Below, in pieces: positions 17,876-22,635 of a DNA stretch of 22,635 nt. Position numbers and translations under genes: made by a program. This DNA comes from Stentor coeruleus (taxonomy: Eukaryota; Ciliophora; Heterotrichea; Heterotrichida; Stentoridae): positions 1 through 22,635 of the forward strand of contig MPUH01001156.1 in NCBI GenBank assembly GCA_001970955.1. Reading direction: 5' to 3'. Within the stretch, counting starts at the first letter, position 1, and the number at the start of each line of letters is the position of its first letter. Under the pieces are notes generated by a model that was not told the DNA's origin, did not search any database, and saw nothing but the letters and a program-made list of their open reading frames with translations.

Positions 17876-18465
17876 AATTAGAGTCTTTTTTAAATATTCC
17901 ATACAAATCTCTAAACTTTTTATAACATTTGCAAACTTTTTATCGTTATTTCTAGCTCACAGGATGCAATATTCCCTAAAAACTTCTAAAAACCAGAAGT
18001 AAATTACTAAAGTGATAATCCTTAAACTCAAATTCTAATTTTTGAAGTTAAAGCCAATCTGAATAGTCCGTTTAAATTTTTAAGAGTAGTACTTCAAAAT
18101 AAAGCTATCACTTTTATAACAGAACTTCAGCTAATAATTCTGAAGAAGGTTTTTTCTAAATTTAAAAGAAATCATCTGATTTTTAATTGATAGTAGAAAT
18201 GTAATACTAATAAACCTAAATAAGATACATATGGAAAATTTTTAAACAAAGCAAACTTCATGGAGTTTATTATTATATTTTTGTGAAAAATAAAAATCTA
18301 AATAATAAATTTGTGAGAGATACTAAATTATGAAATACAACTTTCGATAAAGTAGTGGGTTATAGACTATTTTAACCATTATAGTATCATTATACTGATA
18401 TTTTGAGAAAATCTTAGATTTTAATCACAAAAATCTATAAATAATTTATAAAATTTAGGAAGGGT

Positions 18466-18708
18466 TTATTTTGGATTATTCAGCTTACTCCACATAAATA
18501 CTGCAACTTTTCTTGTCTCAGAACAATAAGAAGGGCTTTTCAATGATAGGATTTTTTCACGTATTGGATTTAGTTCTTGGTCTGTAAGTTGAGATGGCTG
18601 ATTTATGCAGGAGGTTATAGCTGCTAAGAGTTTAAGACTAGGATTTCTAATTTTTCCAATATCTTCAGAACTCAATTGCATTCTGTTTCCTGAGTTAATA
18701 TAATCCAT
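18466..18708 (-). CDS. Small orphan protein, 80 residues
   Basis: I do not recognise it. The frame runs from an ATG at 18708 to TAA and encodes 80 residues. It looks soluble and helical (KIRNPSLKLLAAITSCIN, ELNPIREKILSLKS), with two or three cysteines and no signal or membrane segment. The open frame extends 15 codons further upstream to an ATG at 18753, but that would overlap the start of the plus-strand gene, so the inner ATG is preferred. Another ATG at 18681 is possible. Codon use is similar to other genes here, and the predicted start lies next to a convincing spliced gene, which supports it being real. Confidence 0.5.
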   Translation of the reverse strand: MDYINSGNRMQLSSEDIGKIRNPSLKLLAAITSCINQPSQLTDQELNPIREKILSLKSPSYCSETRKVAVFMWSKLNNPK

Positions 18709-18715
18709 AATAAAT
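18709..18715. promoter_or_regulatory. 7-bp gap between divergent start codons
   Basis: AATAAAT is all that separates the two start codons. If both starts are right, the transcripts' leaders are nearly absent or overlap the opposite coding region. The alternative ATG at 18681 would widen the gap to only 34 bp. Confidence 0.4.
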
Positions 18716-19600
18716 ATGTTTATATTCAAAAGACAGAAAAAATCTAAAGACAAACTTCCTCCAAAAAATCAAATAAACCGTAGTATCAGCGATGTGACAC
18801 CGAAAAAATCCTTAGAATCCAGTCTAGCAAGAGCATTAGCTCTCGAAAACTTCCTTGTAGTCGGTAATCGCAACAGCAAACACAATTCCAAAGCAACAGA
18901 AAAAAAATACATCAAAGTTTTAGAAAGTCCTCAAGTGAATTTCTCAGAAAAAGTCAGCGTAAGATATAAAAAGATATTCCACATAGTCCTTTCTAACAAA
19001 AAGATAAGTTCAAGTATAAAACTTTTAGAGTTATTTTTCCAGTGGAGTTATGAATTTATCAACAAGAAAAAATTCGTCCTTTTGCTTTTAGAAGTCATTT
19101 CAAATAAGTAAATTCCATATAGTTTGGGTTTTTTTGAAAACTCAGAAGTTAATGATTTTATTGATGTGGTTTGTAAAGCTTGTGAAACAACTAATAAAGT
19201 ATTAAATATATAGGAAAGTTATAGACTCACTGGTTTTTATTTTTTTTCAAGAATAATTCAGCTTTCAGTACCGATATGGAGTGAGAAACTTATGAAAACA
19301 TTATGTAAATGCTATCATCCTAAGAAAGTTTATGATATTGTTGTTCAATTATTAAATTCAGATACTGGGCATATACATTTTATGATATTGATTAAATTAC
19401 TTAATGAAGATACTTGCAAAATAAATACATTGATTTTATTAAAGGAAATATTGTGGAGTAAAAACAGAATTGATAAATTTAAAGATTATAGACCTGTTGT
19501 TATAATTTATGTCTTACAATTGGCTGAAGATGGTAGTTGTCAGTCTTTGGTTGAGGAGATTATGCAAATTAGTAATGAAGAAAATAGTTATAATTCATAG
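18716..19600 (+). CDS. Unrecognised helical protein, 284 residues, three exons
   Basis: Exons 18716-19107, 19123-19198 and 19214-19600 join across two 15-nt introns to give 284 residues ending in TAG. The first 70 residues are basic and probably disordered (KRQKKSKDKLPPKNQ). The rest is a run of amphipathic helices with leucine, isoleucine and lysine (for example KISSSIKLLELFFQWSYEFI, KKFVLLLLEVIS, FMILIKLLNED, INTLILLKEILW), which would suit an ARM/HEAT- or VHS-like solenoid. No membrane segment is long enough to be certain. I cannot name a family. That two introns with matching consensus both restore one frame is good evidence that the gene is real and expressed. Confidence 0.75.
19108..19122 (+). 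other. 15-nt spliceosomal intron (helical protein, intron 1)
   Basis: Sequence GTAAATTCCATATAG, phase 2. Unspliced, the frame ends at TAA (19109-19111) at the boundary. Confidence 0.85.
19199..19213 (+). other. 15-nt spliceosomal intron (helical protein, intron 2)
   Basis: Sequence GTATTAAATATATAG, phase 0, with its TAG in frame. It joins a 76-nt exon 2 to the long last exon. Confidence 0.85.
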
Positions 19601-19715
19601 TAAGTTAATGAATTTTTTATTGGGAAGTGAGATTTTTTTTAAGGTAGATGATGAAAAAATGCTAGGATTTTAGGCATGGATTAGATTTTTAATCATAGCA
19701 TATAATAATAATTAA

Positions 19716-21482
19716 ATGTTTAGGCTTTTGTCAAGAAAATTTTCTGATTACAAAAACCTCAGGTCTTTGAACAGAGAAATGAAGTTTTTAGAAGTCAAAG
19801 AGATCTTTGAAAGCCTAATTTTCACTAACTTATTCCAAGAAAAACTTTGTAAAGAGCAATACCTATACGCTTTAAAATTTCTCAAATATTCCAAAAAGCC
19901 GACGGTAAGACAAGAAAACTTAGAAAAGCTTTTACAAGAAGAAATTATGGTTTATTATGGTACAGAAAGAAAAGTAACATCTTTTAAACTTTTAGCGTAC
20001 TTTGGACTGACTATAATATTCTCTTTTTATTTTGTAAAAGTGATTTCTAATAAAATACAAAAGCTAAACCTTGGTCATCCTGTTCTTTCAATTGTGAATT
20101 CAAAAAGCCACATTCATTTTGTCCATTCGACTAATGTGAAATTTTCTGATGTTAAAGGTATAGACGACTGCAGAGAAGAACTCGAAGATTTGGTGAATTT
20201 TTTAAAAAACCCTTCGAAATATACTAATGTAGGGGCAAAAATACCAAAAGGAGTATTATTAACTGGGCATCCTGGAACAGGAAAGACTTTATTAGCTAAA
20301 GCAATAGCAGGTGAAGCGGCAGTGAGATTTTATTATTGTTCAGGTTCTGATTTTGATGAAATGTTTGTTGGTTTAGGTGCTAAGAGGATACGTGATTTGT
20401 TTCAAGAAGCAAAAAACTCTGGCCCATGTATTATTTTTATAGACGAAATAGACTCTATGGCAAACAAAAGGGCAAATCTTGATGAAGCTAGCAGCAGACA
20501 AACACTTAATCAACTTTTAGTTGAAATGGATGGTTTTACTCAATCAGATAGTGTTATTGTAATTGCAGCGACAAATTTTCCTGAAAGCTTAGATGCAGCT
20601 ATTAAAAGGCCAGGAAGATTTGATAAAATAATCGACTTACCAGTACCAGATTTAAAAGCTCGTGTAGATCTTCTTAAGTTTTACTTGGGCAAAGTTAATA
20701 AAACTGATGATATAAATGTTAATTTATTAGCAAAAAAGACTATAGGATTTACAGGTGCTGATATTGAAAATATGATAAATATTGCAGCTTTAAATGCTGT
20801 GAAACAAAATAGAGAAGCCTGTGAGTCTGAAGATTTTGAACATGCTTTGGATAGACTTAGGCTAGGAATTGCTATAAAGAGTTTTACTATGACTGAGAAA
20901 GAATTACTTAATACGGCGTATCATGAAATTGGACATGCTTTGGTTGCTCATTTTACTAAAGGTGCTGGAGAAATACATAAAATCACTATTCTACCTAGAG
21001 GACCATCTCTTGGGCATACTTCTATTATAGATTCAAAAGATAAACAAGAACACTGCAGGAGGGATATTTTGGCAAATATTGACATTTGTATGGGAGGAAG
21101 AGCTGCAGAAGAGATTTTCTTTGGAAAAGATGATTTAACTAGCGGGTGTATAAGTGATCTTAAAAACGCAACATCAATAGCTTATAGAGGACTTAATTCA
21201 GGGATTTTTCACGATTTAATAGGTTTTACTTCAGAAGAAAATCTGCAAGCAATGGGAGAAGCTAAGAGAAACATGTTTGATTCTGTTGTAAAAACATTAC
21301 TAGATGAATCTTACAACAGAGCCAAAAAACTTCTTGTAGAGAAAAGACAAATAGTTGAAAAGCTTGCACTTGAACTTNTTGTAGAGAAAAGACAAATAGT
21401 TGAAAAGCTTGCACTTGAACTTAAAGAGCATGAAACTTTAGATAGTGATCATTTTCTTAGAATTATAAAGCAATCTACTTAA
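19716..21482 (+). CDS. YME1: Mitochondrial i-AAA protease (YME1/FtsH family)
   Basis: An ATP-dependent zinc metalloprotease of the FtsH/AAA family, 588 codons as given and 573 after removing an assembly duplication. The basic N-terminus ([20 protein letters not shown]) looks like a mitochondrial presequence. One membrane segment lies at about 91-110; a single one suggests the i-AAA type facing the intermembrane space. The AAA module has Walker A GHPGTGKT (184-191; the usual second residue is P), pore loop MFVGLGA, Walker B IIFIDEID (239-246) and second region of homology [20 protein letters not shown]. The protease domain has HEIGH (403-407) with the third zinc ligand Asp481 in [12 protein letters not shown]. 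The C-terminus matches the family's ETLD segment ([11 protein letters not shown]). Family function is quality control of inner-membrane proteins. It starts 115 bp after the preceding gene. Assignment to i-AAA rather than m-AAA is from the single membrane segment and NFPE motif. Confidence 0.92.
   Translation: MFRLLSRKFSDYKNLRSLNREMKFLEVKEIFESLIFTNLFQEKLCKEQYLYALKFLKYSKKPTVRQENLEKLLQEEIMVYYGTERKVTSFKLLAYFGLTIIFSFYFVKVISNKIQKLNLGHPVLSIVNSKSHIHFVHSTNVKFSDVKGIDDCREELEDLVNFLKNPSKYTNVGAKIPKGVLLTGHPGTGKTLLAKAIAGEAAVRFYYCSGSDFDEMFVGLGAKRIRDLFQEAKNSGPCIIFIDEIDSMANKRANLDEASSRQTLNQLLVEMDGFTQSDSVIVIAATNFPESLDAAIKRPGRFDKIIDLPVPDLKARVDLLKFYLGKVNKTDDINVNLLAKKTIGFTGADIENMINIAALNAVKQNREACESEDFEHALDRLRLGIAIKSFTMTEKELLNTAYHEIGHALVAHFTKGAGEIHKITILPRGPSLGHTSIIDSKDKQEHCRRDILANIDICMGGRAAEEIFFGKDDLTSGCISDLKNATSIAYRGLNSGIFHDLIGFTSEENLQAMGEAKRNMFDSVVKTLLDESYNRAKKLLVEKRQIVEKLALELXVEKRQIVEKLALELKEHETLDSDHFLRIIKQST
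21334..21422 (+). repeat. Direct 44-nt copies around N at 21378 inside the protease gene
   Basis: 21334-21377 and 21379-21422 are identical. N plus one copy equals 45 nt, so the frame survives and the protein gains 15 residues (a second [14 protein letters not shown]). In the family one such helix precedes the ETLD segment. A contig overlap is much more likely than a real duplication. Confidence 0.85.
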
Positions 21483-21540
21483 ATAGGTATAAATACATAG
21501 TAATATTGCAACGAATATTTATCCCAATGACCTTTTTTTT

Positions 21541-21760
21541 TGACTTGGGAGGGATGAGTGAGTGAGTGAGTGAGTGCCGACCTCAAAAGTTGGAAGTTGA
21601 TGTCACCATTTTGATTGGTGTACGACGGACATTTTTCTTTCGAGTTTTGAAGTGAAAATGGCTGCTTGCAGCAAAAAACGTAAGAACAGTTGAAGTGGAG
21701 AATTCAGGAAAATCCCCAGCCCTTCCCCCAAGGTGGACCGGTTCGCACTTGGCGAACGAT
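21541..21760. ncRNA. GC-rich island with several potential hairpins: candidate ncRNA or MITE
   Basis: About 47% G+C over 220 nt, whereas the flanks are roughly 20%. No open frame of note. Complementary segments nest as in a folded RNA: CTTGGGAGGG (21544-21553) can pair with CCCT (21720-21723) plus CCCAAG (21727-21732). Inside are CCGAC/GTTGG (21577-21581, 21589-21593), CACCA/TGGTG (21604-21608, 21616-21620) and GCTG/CAGC (21661-21664, 21669-21672). Just outside is GTTCGC/GCGAAC (21741-21746, 21752-21757). GGTTCG at 21740 also resembles the beginning of a Pol III B box. It matches no RNA family I know (not tRNA, 5S, U3 or an obvious SRP or RNase P RNA). The closing stem could equally be imperfect terminal inverted repeats of a small non-autonomous element. 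Strand is not determined. Confidence 0.35.
21555..21576. repeat. (TGAG)n tetranucleotide microsatellite
   Basis: Five and a half perfect TGAG units lie at the left end of the GC-rich island. It is the only clear microsatellite in the window with G content. Confidence 0.95.
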
Positions 21761-22079
21761 TAACTTTAATATATACAATCTAAACTTATCAGCATTTGAC
21801 TAAACTGAAAATCAAACAACAAAAAATTATACAAAATTATTTGATCATATAAAAAATTTCATTTAAAAATTTATCAAAGGATATTAGACTTAAACTTTTT
21901 ACCCAAATACTTAGTATTTTTTACTTAAAATCCAAAATAAAGTTTAATTATATTCGGGTAATTTTATTTTAATGCCTTTATAGACTGAAATATGTATTTG
22001 TCATTGGCTCTTAAAAATCTATTATAAATATGAATGACTAGGCAGAGATCATCATATTTAAGTAATGAAAATGCTTATT

Positions 22080-22635
22080 TTATATAAAATATTTTGCAAT
22101 ATCTCTGAGAATTGAACTAAAAGTATCAGGGTAATTCAATTTTTTATATTGCATTTCTCAAAAATAGTCTAAAATATTCTTTGAATAATGTGGGCCAGCT
22201 TTCACTTGGAGGAATCGTTTGAACGAAGACTAAAAAGATTCAATATTCTGAGTATAAATATTTGAATCATCTGTATCAACAAAATTCATTGAATGATTTG
22301 TAGTTTGATGGGTAATTTTTATGTTTGGAAGAAAGTTAGGTAAGTTAGCATAAGCTTTCCAGCAATCACTAAGTACATTTGCTTCAAATTTTACTCTGCG
22401 CTTAATTACATCGACTAAATTAGGTCTACAACTTTCCAAAATTTTATCGTATAATACCAAAAAAATATCCAAACTTATCCAGCAAGAAACTTACCTCAAT
22501 CATATTTTCACCTAAAAAATATTCACTTATCAATTTCAACTTTTCATTTCGTCCTTCAATAGGTTCCTATCTGTAAAATATAAAATACTAGATAGAATTT
22601 TATATTTATTGAATATTTTATAAACAGTATTGATT
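22080..22635 (-). pseudogene. Degenerate IS1595/Merlin-type DDE transposase, runs off the window
   Basis: The minus-strand frame 22472-22230 has no ATG but encodes a recognisable catalytic core: NLVDVIKRR, then VLSDCWKAYANL, THQTTNHSMNFVD and IYTQNIESF. In ISXO2-like (IS1595) and Merlin transposases the corresponding parts are (I)xSDxWxAY with a catalytic Asp, VNHSxNFVD, and (T)QxIExxW with the final acidic residue. The frame then meets TAG exactly where the family has Trp (IESF-stop-SSFKRF), continues KRFLQVKAG, and meets TGA at the next usual Trp (YF-stop-EMQYKKL), before FSSILRDI. Upstream (22480-22635) the frame is broken by stops and shifts. So it is a dead copy, not an active element. 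Terminal inverted repeats were not found within the window. Confidence 0.72.

Larger units (their letters stand above)
17361..18465. other. Intergenic region with assembly duplication and transposase-like relic
   Basis: It holds the upstream side of the WD40 gene, a 144-nt duplicated block around an N, and a weak transposase-like remnant. The rest (about 17880-18465) is AT-rich and shows nothing assignable apart from the 3' flank of the small minus-strand gene. Confidence 0.55.
21483..22079. other. Intergenic region containing a GC-rich structured island
   Basis: The protease 3' flank (21483-21530) and 21770-22079 are AT-rich and hold nothing assignable. Between them lies a compact island, described separately, whose base composition differs sharply. 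Confidence 0.7.

Noticed and set aside
21555..21576. Telomeric repeat or CRISPR-like array
   Set aside because: TGAG units are too few and internal, with no spacers and no chromosome end; a simple microsatellite explains them.
21661..21757. tRNA gene in the GC-rich island (A-box- and B-box-like words)
   Set aside because: The two words are too far apart for a tRNA, no acceptor stem or anticodon arm can be formed, and no T-run terminator follows.
4138..22635. Alternative genetic code (UGA as Trp, or UAA/UAG as Gln)
   Set aside because: Trp is TGG throughout the 1786- and 1020-residue proteins with no internal TGA; TAA, TAG and TGA all terminate genes; the in-frame stops in spliced genes are explained by minimal introns; stops in the relics are mixed and fit decay.

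Overview
The window is AT-rich nuclear DNA of a ciliate, most likely a heterotrich close to Stentor. Six introns of 15 or 16 nt can be placed by reading frame alone. All start GTA and end TAG, the minimal introns known from Stentor and Blepharisma. Tryptophan is TGG throughout the long genes, no in-frame TAA, TAG or TGA needs reading as sense inside an intact gene, and TAA, TAG and TGA are all used as stops. This is the standard code, which favours Stentor over Blepharisma (UGA = Trp). The proteins are typical eukaryotic housekeeping and ciliary proteins.

Layout. 1-1990: AT-rich, no supported gene. 1991-2728 (-): ribosomal protein eS6. About 2895-3430 (+): decayed relic that resembles a casein-kinase-1-type kinase. 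4138-4887 (-): orphan protein, divergent with 4927-5490 (+), a two-exon CFAP97-like protein, across only 39 bp. 6286-6819 (+): two-exon TRAP-beta subunit of the ER translocon. 6869-12229 (+): 1786-residue protein with a coiled coil, the two C2 domains of the RPGRIP1/RPGRIP1L (MKS5) family and nine tandem EF-hand modules. 12891-13851 (+): three-exon mitochondrial carrier. 14298-17360 (-): long WD40 protein with a degenerate EF-hand region, of the WDR49/WDR64 type. 18466-18708 (-) and 18716-19600 (+): two unrecognised genes whose start codons are 7 bp apart. 19716-21482 (+): i-AAA (YME1-like) mitochondrial protease. 21483-22079: contains a GC-rich, potentially folded island. About 22080-22635 (-): degenerate IS1595/Merlin-type transposase; a weaker relic of similar type lies at about 17690-17875.

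Four single N positions (13934, 14058, 17537, 21378) are each flanked by identical or nearly identical direct copies of 44-144 nt. These look like unmerged contig overlaps rather than biology. One falls inside the protease gene and adds 15 spurious codons.

Three genes (CFAP97-like, MKS5-like, WDR49/64-like) point to cilia, and two (carrier, i-AAA protease) to mitochondria. The genes look like independent transcription units with very short spacers; no operon is implied. The most unusual items are the MKS5-type protein with a long EF-hand array in place of the usual C-terminal RPGR-interacting domain, and the structured GC-rich island at 21.5-21.8 kb.
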